NCBI GenBank assembly: GCA_020073245.1
Contig: JAIQFQ010000028.1
Coordinates: forward strand, 1 to 47,608
Length of the DNA stretch: 47,608 nucleotides
Direction: 5' to 3'
DNA from: Terriglobia bacterium
GTDB taxonomy: Bacteria; Acidobacteriota; Thermoanaerobaculia; Thermoanaerobaculales; Thermoanaerobaculaceae
Below, in pieces: positions 27,389 to 33,226 of the stretch. Below the pieces are notes generated by a model that searched no databases, was not told where the DNA came from, and worked only from the letters and a program-made list of their open reading frames with translations. The position numbers and the translations under genes are program-made. Within the stretch, counting starts at the first letter, position 1. Every line of letters starts with the position of its first letter.

Positions 27389-28153
27389 TCAGAAGCGGTA
27401 GATGTCGCCCTGACGCAGCTCTTCGACCGGATGTGGGAAGCGAGTCGCCGCCAGCTCCCGGCGCAGCTCTTCCACGTACGCCGGCTTGAGGTGGTAGAGA
27501 TACACGGGCACGTCTCGCTTCAGCTTGGCGAGCTCCTCCGCGAGCGTCTTCGGAGTGAGGTGCAGCGAGACGTCCGCGACGCTCTGCATCCGGTTCGGGA
27601 ACGACACCTCGACGATGACCGCGCGGAGGGCAGCCGTACGGTTGGCAACCTCCCAGACCTCGTGGGTGGGCCCCGTGTCCGATGTGAAGAGCACGGCCCC
27701 GCCTTCGTCCTCGACCAGATACCCGTGGGTGGGAACCGCGTGCCTCACTGGGATGGGGGTGAGCCGGAGGCCGTTGACGGCGAAGGTGGCGCGGGGCTCG
27801 ACCTGGATCAACCGCAGCGCCGGGAGGAGGTCGTTCGGGATGCGCGTGAAGTCGGGCCAGGTGTCGTTGTTGAAGAGGTGGAGCTTGACCGTGTGCATCA
27901 CCTGTGGGGTGACGAGTATCTCGAGCGCTTCCCGTTGCTCGCCGAACGTGTTCTCGACGAGGAACGGAATCGAGGCCGTGTGGTCGAGGTGCGAGTGCGT
28001 GAGCACGATGCGCCGGATGCGGCGCTGCGCGTCGAGGTCCAGAGCCTGTGTGATCGAGCCGGCGTCCAGGGCGAGTTCGCCGTTGATGAGGAACGAGGTC
28101 ATTCGGCAGGTGGGGCTGGACCCGCCGAAGCTCCCCAGGACGTGCCATTCCAT
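27389..28153 (-). CDS. Metallo-beta-lactamase-fold protein, class-II cyclic-nucleotide phosphodiesterase type
   Basis: A 254-residue protein with the MBL metal motif THSHLDHTASIPFLVEN (HxHxDH), TSDTGPTHEVWEVAN (metal Asp) and a final HLKP histidine. The segment VKLHLFNNDTWPDFTRIP is characteristic of class-II 3',5'-cyclic AMP phosphodiesterases (PDE1/CpdP family), so cyclic-nucleotide hydrolysis is the best guess. Other MBL hydrolase roles remain possible. The ATG at 28153 follows TATACT by 6 bp. It is divergent from the lipoate-ligase-like gene. Confidence 0.75.
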   Translation of the reverse strand: MEWHVLGSFGGSSPTCRMTSFLINGELALDAGSITQALDLDAQRRIRRIVLTHSHLDHTASIPFLVENTFGEQREALEILVTPQVMHTVKLHLFNNDTWPDFTRIPNDLLPALRLIQVEPRATFAVNGLRLTPIPVRHAVPTHGYLVEDEGGAVLFTSDTGPTHEVWEVANRTAALRAVIVEVSFPNRMQSVADVSLHLTPKTLAEELAKLKRDVPVYLYHLKPAYVEELRRELAATRFPHPVEELRQGDIYRF

Positions 28154-28159
28154 CGTCAA

Positions 28160-28165
28160 AGTATA
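28160..28165 (-). promoter_or_regulatory. -10 element for a leaderless phosphodiesterase mRNA
   Basis: Minus strand TATACT (28165-28160) lies 6 bp before the ATG at 28153, with no ribosome binding site. The -35 is weak. The spacing predicts transcription starting at the start codon. Confidence 0.5.
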
Positions 28166-28224
28166 GGTCCAAATCAGGCGCAAGTGTCCGGGTAAAGACA
28201 TTCGGCCCCGGCGGAGGGCACCGC

Positions 28225-28230
28225 TACAAT
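28225..28230 (+). promoter_or_regulatory. -10 element for a near-leaderless lipoate-ligase-like mRNA
   Basis: TACAAT lies 8 bp before the GTG at 28239. There is no purine-rich ribosome binding site in the 8-bp gap and no good -35. The predicted start is at or within 2 nt of the GTG. Confidence 0.45.
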
Positions 28231-28238
28231 GGCCCGGC

Positions 28239-28895
28239 GTGACCCCTGACCCCCATCTCACCGTTCCGCCCACGGCCCAAGCCCTAGCTCTGGCCGGGGT
28301 CGACCTCCTGAGCGCCGCCCCACCCGTCATCCGGGTGGGCGAGGCCAGGGAGATCGTCGTTGTGCTGAGCCGCTCGCGGGACCCAGGCCGCGAGGTCTTC
28401 CTGGAGCGCTGCGCGGAGGATTCCGTTCCGGTCGTGGTGCGGCCCTCGGGCGGGGGAGCGGTCGTCTTGGCCCCGGGGGTTGTAGCGGCGTCGGTCCTGC
28501 TGACGGTACGTATCGGCGAGCAATTTCCCGAGCCGCACTTTCGCTGGCTCTGCGGCGCGACAGCCGAAGCGCTTTCGGGGTGCGGCGTGCACAGCGTCTC
28601 GCTGCGGGGGGTGTCGGATCTCTGCGTCTCTGACCGCAAGATCGCGGGGAGCTCGCTGCGGCTCTGGAAGGAGCGCCTCCTGTTCCAAATCGCGGTCCTC
28701 GTGGAGACCGACATCGCGCTTTTGGAGCGCTACCTGCGCCACCCGAGCCGGGAACCCGACTACCGCCGAGGCCGCTCGCACCGTGATTTCGTCACCTCGC
28801 TGCGGGGGGCCGGCTTCTCGGTAACCGTGGCCGAGGTCGTCGGGGCGCTCCGCGAGCGACTCGAGCGTGAGGCGGCGCGGCGGCGAGACACGTGA
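28239..28895 (+). CDS. Lipoate-protein ligase A / octanoyltransferase family protein
   Basis: A 218-residue member of the biotin/lipoate ligase superfamily. VPVVVRPSGGGAVVLAPG is the R-x-S-G-G-G substrate loop and DRKIAGSSLRLWKERLLFQ holds the catalytic Lys. The distal family region (LERYLRHPSREPDYRRGRSHRDFVTSL) also fits LplA-like proteins. It should attach lipoate or octanoate to lipoyl domains in the cytoplasm. It lacks the C-terminal accessory domain of E. coli LplA, so it could also be a LipM-type octanoyltransferase or act on another acyl group. Confidence 0.75.
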   Translation: MTPDPHLTVPPTAQALALAGVDLLSAAPPVIRVGEAREIVVVLSRSRDPGREVFLERCAEDSVPVVVRPSGGGAVVLAPGVVAASVLLTVRIGEQFPEPHFRWLCGATAEALSGCGVHSVSLRGVSDLCVSDRKIAGSSLRLWKERLLFQIAVLVETDIALLERYLRHPSREPDYRRGRSHRDFVTSLRGAGFSVTVAEVVGALRERLEREAARRRDT

Positions 28896-28900
28896 GGGCC

Positions 28901-28928
28901 TTGCCCTTGGCCGTCGCCAGCGTGTACT
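28901..28928 (+). promoter_or_regulatory. Possible promoter of the amidase gene
   Basis: TTGCCC (28901-28906), 16 bp, TGTACT (28923-28928), just after the end of the preceding gene. The start would be near 28935, placing the 28942-28964 hairpin at the beginning of the leader. Confidence 0.4.
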
Positions 28929-28941
28929 CTCCGAAACTTGG

Positions 28942-28964
28942 GGAGCGCCTTGTTCCGGCGCTCC
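28942..28964 (+). promoter_or_regulatory. Perfect hairpin in the amidase leader
   Basis: GGAGCGCC, loop TTGTTCC, GGCGCTCC: an 8-bp perfect stem ending 11 nt before the amidase ATG. There is no T-run after it, so it is not a simple terminator. It leaves little room for a ribosome binding site and could control translation. Confidence 0.5.
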
Positions 28965-28975
28965 GCCATGGTGCA

Positions 28976-30373
28976 ATGCGCAAAACAACTTTCGTCATCG
29001 TTGCTCTCATGCTGACGCTGCCGCTGCTCGCGGCTGCGGTCACGGTCACGACACCCGAGGGGCCAAGTGAGGTCTTCGCCCGCGGCGAGCTCTTTGACGT
29101 GCTGGCGCTTCTGCGACTGACCGGCGCCGATGTCGAGTTCGCTGCTGCCGCCGGCAGCTACAGCGCTGGCACAGCCGAGCATCAGGTCCAGTTCACCCCC
29201 GGGGGAGCCTTGGCGGTGGTGGACGGCCGACTGAACCCACTGCCGGGACCGATCCGCCTCGTGGACGGACATGTGGTCGCGGCACAGGCTACGGTGGCCG
29301 CACTCCTGGCGCCGTTCGGATGGACGATGAGGGTCGCCGCCGGGGCGCCCGAGCTGATACGCGCGGGCGGTGGCGAGCGCATCGAGGTGACGGTCGTTCG
29401 CGCGCCCGCAGGGACATCTCTGGTGGTGCGAGGAACCAAGCAACGACCGCGTGTCACGGCGAGCCAGGGTGCCGTGGCGCTTCAGTTCGTGGCGCCGGTG
29501 ACTCTGGGCAGGCCAGTGGTGCCGGAGGCGGAGCTGCTGGGCGCGGAGCTGCACGACACCACGCTGACCCTTCGGCTGGCCCCAGGCGTCGAGGTCGCAA
29601 GCAGCTATCCCCTCGACGATCCTCCACGTTTCGTCGTACGACTGGGCACCGCCACGCCAGCGGCCCCGGTCGCGGCGAAGGGGACCGGCTCCCTGGTTGT
29701 CCTCGACCCGGGGCACGGCGGCGACGACCAGGGTGCCAAGGGTCCCGCCAATGAACTCGAGAAGGACATCACCGTGGCGGTCGCCCGCGCCACGGCGGCG
29801 CACCTCCAGGCCGCAGGCGTGACGGCAAGGCTCACCAGGGACGGCGACGAGGCCGTGTCGCTCACCGACAGGACCGCCCTCGCGAATCGTCTGCAGGCGT
29901 CGGTGTTCGTCTCCATCCATGCCAATGCCTCCGTGGCGCGGGGCGCCCATGGAGCTGAGACCTACTACATGAGCGCGGACGCGAGCGATCCGCAGGCGGC
30001 CCAGGCCGCAGAACGAGAGAACGCGAGCGCTCCGGCCGACACGGTCCAGCTGATCCTGTGGGACCTGGCCCACGTCGCCAACCTCAACAATTCGGCGCGG
30101 CTCGCGCGCAGCGTCCAGGAGAAGCTCAACGCGCTTCAGGGTATCAGGGACCGCGGGATCCGCCAGGCGCCGTTCGTCGTGCTCACCGGGGCCACCATGC
30201 CTTCCACGCTCGTGGAGGTCGGGTTCCTCTCGAACGCCGAGGAAGCCGCGAGGCTCGCGGCGCACGATGTGCAGGACCAGATCGCGGCGGCACTGGCGGA
30301 GGGGATCATCGATTTCCTGCGCGCGCCGGTGCCGGAAGCCTCCCCGACGCCTGCGGGCACCCCCACGCCATGA
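28976..30373 (+). CDS. N-acetylmuramoyl-L-alanine amidase (Amidase_3)
   Basis: A 465-residue exported peptidoglycan hydrolase. The signal peptide is MRKTTFVIVALMLTLPLLAAA. Residues about 25-225 form a beta-rich N-terminal region that may be AMIN-like. The catalytic domain (about 230-455) has LDPGHGGDDQGAKG, ELEKDITVAVA, VFVSIHANAS and TLVEVGFLSNAEEA, which supply the zinc-binding His, Glu, His and the catalytic Glu. It should split cell-wall peptides from MurNAc during division. An upstream in-frame start at 28892 would put 28 residues before the signal peptide and is rejected. It overlaps the next gene as ATGA. Confidence 0.9.
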   Translation: MRKTTFVIVALMLTLPLLAAAVTVTTPEGPSEVFARGELFDVLALLRLTGADVEFAAAAGSYSAGTAEHQVQFTPGGALAVVDGRLNPLPGPIRLVDGHVVAAQATVAALLAPFGWTMRVAAGAPELIRAGGGERIEVTVVRAPAGTSLVVRGTKQRPRVTASQGAVALQFVAPVTLGRPVVPEAELLGAELHDTTLTLRLAPGVEVASSYPLDDPPRFVVRLGTATPAAPVAAKGTGSLVVLDPGHGGDDQGAKGPANELEKDITVAVARATAAHLQAAGVTARLTRDGDEAVSLTDRTALANRLQASVFVSIHANASVARGAHGAETYYMSADASDPQAAQAAERENASAPADTVQLILWDLAHVANLNNSARLARSVQEKLNALQGIRDRGIRQAPFVVLTGATMPSTLVEVGFLSNAEEAARLAAHDVQDQIAAALAEGIIDFLRAPVPEASPTPAGTPTP

Positions 30374-30921
30374 AGGCAGTGCGGCCGATCGCGGCGACGG
30401 CAGCTGTCGTCGCTGTACTGGCAGCCGTGCTCCTGCTGAGCCGCCACCGAGAGGCCGTTGCTCCGCCGCCGGTTGTCGCCGCGGCCGCCGCCAGCACACC
30501 GATCCCGGGCAGGCTCGTCCTCTTCTTTCCAGGCGACGATGCGCTGCTCCACCGGGAGGGGCGGGACGTTCCCGAACTGCCATCGGGTGCCTCGCAACGC
30601 ATGCGCCTGGTGCTCGAGGAGCTGATCGCGGGCTCTCGTGAGGGTTTCCCGCCTGCCTTTCCCTGGAGCGCCACCGTCCAGGCCGTGTTCCTCGATCGGG
30701 AAGGTGACGCCTTTGTTGATCTCTCTGCGCCGCCACCTGATGTCCCAACCGGGAGCGACATCGAGCTGACCGTCGCGTACGCCACGGTGAACAGCGTGGT
30801 GGCGAACTGCCCCGGAGTCCGGCGAGTGCAGCTGCTCTTCGGGGGTCGCGAGGTCGCCACGCTCGGTCACCTCGATCTGTCGCGGCCCCTTCCGCCCAAC
30901 CTCGAGCTGGTGGCGCCGTGA
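30370..30921 (+). CDS. GerMN-domain membrane-anchored protein
   Basis: A 183-residue protein with an N-terminal membrane anchor (AATAAVVAVLAAVLLLS, about residues 8-25) and a GerMN domain. Characteristic pieces are RLVLEELIAGSREG, ATVQAVFLDREGDAFVDLS, ELTVAYATVNSVVANCPGVRRVQLLFGGREVATLGHLDL. GerMN domains occur in spore-germination GerM and also next to cell-wall amidases in non-spore-formers; the ATGA overlap with the amidase gene points to a cell-wall role here. Confidence 0.82.
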   Translation: MKAVRPIAATAAVVAVLAAVLLLSRHREAVAPPPVVAAAAASTPIPGRLVLFFPGDDALLHREGRDVPELPSGASQRMRLVLEELIAGSREGFPPAFPWSATVQAVFLDREGDAFVDLSAPPPDVPTGSDIELTVAYATVNSVVANCPGVRRVQLLFGGREVATLGHLDLSRPLPPNLELVAP

Positions 30922-31026
30922 ACGCCCCGATGATTCCCGTGTTGTTCGAAGCGGCTCTTCCCAACGGGATCAAGCGCAGCCCGGCGGATCGCTTGGAACG
31001 GTGGTATCTCCCCTGTCGGGCCGAGG

Positions 31027-31055
31027 TTGTGGAAAAGCAGGCCCGCCGCTAGTCT
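31027..31055 (+). promoter_or_regulatory. Promoter of rph
   Basis: TTGTGG (31027-31032), 17 bp, TAGTCT (31050-31055), in the 153-bp gap after the GerMN gene. GGGAGG then stands 4 nt before the rph GTG. Confidence 0.5.
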
Positions 31056-31074
31056 GGGTCGAACGGGAGGCACC

Positions 31075-31857
31075 GTGGCAAATCCACTGACCTTTGAGCG
31101 CCGTGACGGGCGGCGCGACAACGAACCCCGTCCCCTGCAGCTCACCCTCGACTTCGTGAAGTACCCGGAGGGGAGCGTGCTCGCGCGCGCAAGCGACACC
31201 ATAGTGGTGTGCAACGTCACGATCGAGGGGCGCGTACCGCCGTTTCTTCGCGATACCGGCGAGGGATGGCTCACGAGCGAATACGCGATGCTGCCCCGCG
31301 CCACGGAGGAGCGCACGCCGCGAGACGTGTCGCGAGGGTCGGTGTCCGGGCGATCGGCCGAGATCCAGCGCCTGATCGGGCGCTCGCTGCGGGCATCGCT
31401 CGACATGGGCTTGCTCGGCGAGCGGACACTGGTGGTGGATTGCGACGTCCTCCAAGCCGACGGCGGCACCCGCACCACCGCAATCACCGGAGCGTTTGTT
31501 GCGGTCGTCCTCGCCCTGCTCCGCCTCAAGGAACAAAAGGCACTCCCCGCCTGGCCGGTCCGTGACCAGGTGGCGGCGGTTTCCGTCGGGATCGTCGCGG
31601 GTCGCGAGCTGCTGGACCTCGCCTACGACGAGGACTCTCGAGCCGGTGTCGACCTCAACCTGATCGGAACGGCGCGCAAGGGGATCGTCGAGGTGCAGGG
31701 AACCGCCGAGCGCGAGCCGTTCTCGCGCAGAGACCTCGATCGGCTGCTCGACCTCGCCGAGACGGGCCTCGACCGCGCGTTCTTGGCCCAACGGACAGTG
31801 CTCGAGCACCGCCTCACCCAGGTGGGCCTCAAGAGCCTCGTCGCGGAAAAGTCATAG
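31075..31857 (+). CDS. rph: Ribonuclease PH
   Basis: A 260-residue phosphorolytic 3'-5' exoribonuclease that trims tRNA 3' ends. It has RRDGRRDNEPRPLQLTLDF, GSVLARASDTIVVCNVTIEG, GWLTSEYAMLPRATEERTPRD, EIQRLIGRSLRASLDM, DCDVLQADGGTRTTAITGAFVA and LDLAYDEDSRAGVDLN, all RNase PH landmarks with the phosphate-binding Arg residues. The GTG at 31075 follows GGGAGG by 4 nt. The partner gene rdgB, often downstream, is absent; a terminator and a tRNA cluster follow instead. Confidence 0.96.
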   Translation: MANPLTFERRDGRRDNEPRPLQLTLDFVKYPEGSVLARASDTIVVCNVTIEGRVPPFLRDTGEGWLTSEYAMLPRATEERTPRDVSRGSVSGRSAEIQRLIGRSLRASLDMGLLGERTLVVDCDVLQADGGTRTTAITGAFVAVVLALLRLKEQKALPAWPVRDQVAAVSVGIVAGRELLDLAYDEDSRAGVDLNLIGTARKGIVEVQGTAEREPFSRRDLDRLLDLAETGLDRAFLAQRTVLEHRLTQVGLKSLVAEKS

Positions 31858-31885
31858 CGGCCGCCCGCTGGGCGGCCGGCCTTTT
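31858..31885 (+). terminator. Intrinsic terminator after rph
   Basis: CGGCCGCCC, loop GCT, GGGCGGCCG, then GCCTTTTG. The 9-bp perfect GC stem begins directly after the rph stop codon and is followed by a short T-run. Confidence 0.8.
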
Positions 31886-31899
31886 GTCCGCCGCGATTG

Positions 31900-31950
31900 G
31901 TTGTCATTGCGAGGAGTGGCGCCACCAGCGCCACGAGGAAGCAATCCCGT
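31900..31950. repeat. Dispersed intergenic repeat fragment
   Basis: The stretch GTCATTGCGAGGAGTGGCG ... GAGGAAGCAATCC resembles a widespread intergenic repeat whose ends pair as ATTGCGAGG and its partner GAAGCAAT. A related CATTGCGAG start appears at 27281. It lies between the rph terminator and the tRNA promoter. Confidence 0.4.
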
Positions 31951-31989
31951 CCGTCACCCCGAGACTGCCAAGCTGCGAAGCTGTTTGGC

Positions 31990-32018
31990 TTGACGCCGCC
32001 AGGCCTGGTTGCTACTGT
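31990..32018 (+). promoter_or_regulatory. Promoter of the tRNA cluster
   Basis: TTGACG (31990-31995), 17 bp, TACTGT (32013-32018). The start would be near 32025, about 55 nt before tRNA-Pro. The four tRNAs are 20, 8 and 6 nt apart and are probably one transcript. Confidence 0.6.
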
Positions 32019-32078
32019 GAGATTTCCCCGGAACTGGGGATAGGTCTTTGGGAGCGTGGAGCTTTACGCAATACGGGA

Positions 32079-32155
<77 letters not shown>

Positions 32156-32175
32156 TCACCCGTCCCGGACCTTTG

Positions 32176-32252
32176 CTGCCTGTAGCTCAGCTGGATAGAG
32201 CAGCGGACTTCTAATCCGCGGGTCGGAGGTTCGAATCCTCTCAGGCAGGCCA
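32176..32252 (+). tRNA. tRNA-Arg (TCT)
   Basis: A 77-nt cloverleaf. Acceptor CTGCCTG pairs with CAGGCAG. The anticodon loop is CTTCTAA between GCGGA and TCCGC, so the anticodon is TCT (reads AGA). T loop TTCGAAT, discriminator G and encoded CCA. Confidence 0.95.
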
Positions 32253-32260
32253 GTCTTTGC

Positions 32261-32338
32261 GGTGAGCGTAGCTCAGCTGGTCAGAGCACCGGACTGTGGC
32301 TCCGGTGGTCGGGGGTTCAAATCCCCTCGCTCACCCCA
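32261..32338 (+). tRNA. tRNA-His (GTG)
   Basis: Acceptor GTGAGCG pairs with CGCTCAC. The anticodon loop is CTGTGGC between CCGGA and TCCGG, anticodon GTG. An extra G at -1 (32261) stands opposite the C73 discriminator, the identity mark of tRNA-His. CCA is encoded. Confidence 0.95.
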
Positions 32339-32344
32339 CCGTGT

Positions 32345-32422
32345 GCGCCCGTAGCTCAGTTTGGATAGAGCGTCAGACTCCGGATCTGAAGGTCGCGCGT
32401 TCGAATCGCGCCGGGCGCACCA
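32345..32422 (+). tRNA. tRNA-Arg (CCG), island insertion site
   Basis: Acceptor GCGCCCG pairs with CGGGCGC. The anticodon loop is CTCCGGA between TCAGA and TCTGA, anticodon CCG. T arm GCGCG-TTCGAAT-CGCGC, discriminator A, encoded CCA. The gene is complete. Its 3' 50 bases (32373-32422) are repeated at 44603-44652, so it is the target of a site-specific insertion that kept the tRNA intact. Confidence 0.95.
32373..32422 (+). repeat. attL-like direct repeat within tRNA-Arg
   Basis: The segment from the anticodon stem to the CCA end is identical to 44603-44652 at 49 of 50 positions (G at 32410, C at 44640). A further shared TCAACAACTTA follows a few bases beyond CCA at both places. This is the normal core-site layout of tRNA-targeting tyrosine integrases. 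Confidence 0.9.
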
Positions 32423-32463
32423 CTCTTCAACAACTTACAAGTCCTACAACCCGAGCCGTAGTT

Positions 32464-32485
32464 CCGGTCCAACCCTGGTTCAACC
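32464..32485. repeat. Possible integrase arm-type repeats, left end
   Basis: Read on the minus strand there are two adjacent related units, TTGAACCAGGG and TTGGACCGG, about 40 bp inside the left island end. Similar units TTGGACCGGGA and TGGACCAGGGA stand on the plus strand at 44559-44580, about 25 bp inside the right repeat. Inverted pairs at both ends suggest recombinase arm sites. Confidence 0.4.
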
Positions 32486-32565
32486 TCCTGGACAAGAAAT
32501 TTCGCCAGCCCTGACACCTGTTGGCGCGGAAGTGCTTTCGGCGGCAGGCTGCGATCAAAACGACA

Positions 32566-33003
32566 TCAACGCTTCCAATGCGCCAATCTGAGGACCCGTT
32601 CGTCGAACTTGCCACCGGCAGAGTGGGATGCAAAAGCCTGCACCACAGCACGAAATTCTTCTTCACTCATGTCGGACTTCATGTCGTTGAGGCACCCTGC
32701 TGCTACAACCACGTCGTGCTCGTCACGCGGGGTGCGATGGTCGAAGGTCAGGTATCGAGGATCCCCGCGGTTGGTTTCCTCCAATCGCACACCACTGTAG
32801 TGACAGCGAAACCCGGTGCCGTCCCATGCCCGCTGGAGGGCCCTAGTCCTGTCGGCACGGTCTGGGTTCCTGCGCGGGTCGACCCGGTCAACCAGCCTCT
32901 TGCACCGCTTGCAGAGCTTGGCCAGGATGTGGATCTCAGCGTTGCAGACCTGGCATGTGTTCCGCCGGATCGCCCGCTCGTCCCCCTTCTTTGGCCTACT
33001 CAC
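32566..33003 (-). CDS. HNH-endonuclease-like protein with zinc ribbon
   Basis: A 145-residue protein. The N-terminal part has two CxxC pairs (CQVCNAEIHILAKLCKRC) that look like a zinc ribbon. The central segment CHYSGVRLEETNRGDPRYLTFDHRTP followed by GCLNDMKSDMSEEEF fits an HNH nuclease core, with DH as the first catalytic pair and N later. The GTG at 33003 overlaps the end of the upstream small gene by 8 bp. It is the first gene inside the island and the only one that might act on DNA. Whether it cuts DNA is unknown. Confidence 0.55.
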   Translation of the reverse strand: MSRPKKGDERAIRRNTCQVCNAEIHILAKLCKRCKRLVDRVDPRRNPDRADRTRALQRAWDGTGFRCHYSGVRLEETNRGDPRYLTFDHRTPRDEHDVVVAAGCLNDMKSDMSEEEFRAVVQAFASHSAGGKFDERVLRLAHWKR

Positions 33004-33163
33004 GACCCGCCCCCAGATCGTCCTCGATCGCCCGGAACTGCTCAAGCGCTGCCTCCAGCTCTTCGACGATCTCGGACACCGCCCACGTCCCTGGCTCATC
33101 TTCAATCAACGGACGCGCCACCGCACGGCCGCGGGCAAGCCCGCTCATCGAGTACTGGGGCAT
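32996..33163 (-). CDS. Small acidic protein coupled to the HNH gene
   Basis: A 55-residue protein (MPQYSMSGLARGRAVARPLI, then an acidic helix SEIVEELEAALEQFRAIEDD). The frame can also start at 33226, directly after the CadC/TPR stop, but a GAGG-type site favours the ATG at 33163. It overlaps the HNH gene by 8 bp, so the two are probably made together. Small acidic partner proteins can be antitoxins or immunity factors; there is no direct evidence for that here. Confidence 0.4.
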   Translation of the reverse strand: MPQYSMSGLARGRAVARPLIEDEPGTWAVSEIVEELEAALEQFRAIEDDLGAGRE

Positions 33164-33226
33164 CGTCGCCTCGTTTGCGTTGGTTGCTTTTGGCGATGGT
33201 TCGGCCGCCGCAGCGGACCTGAGCAT

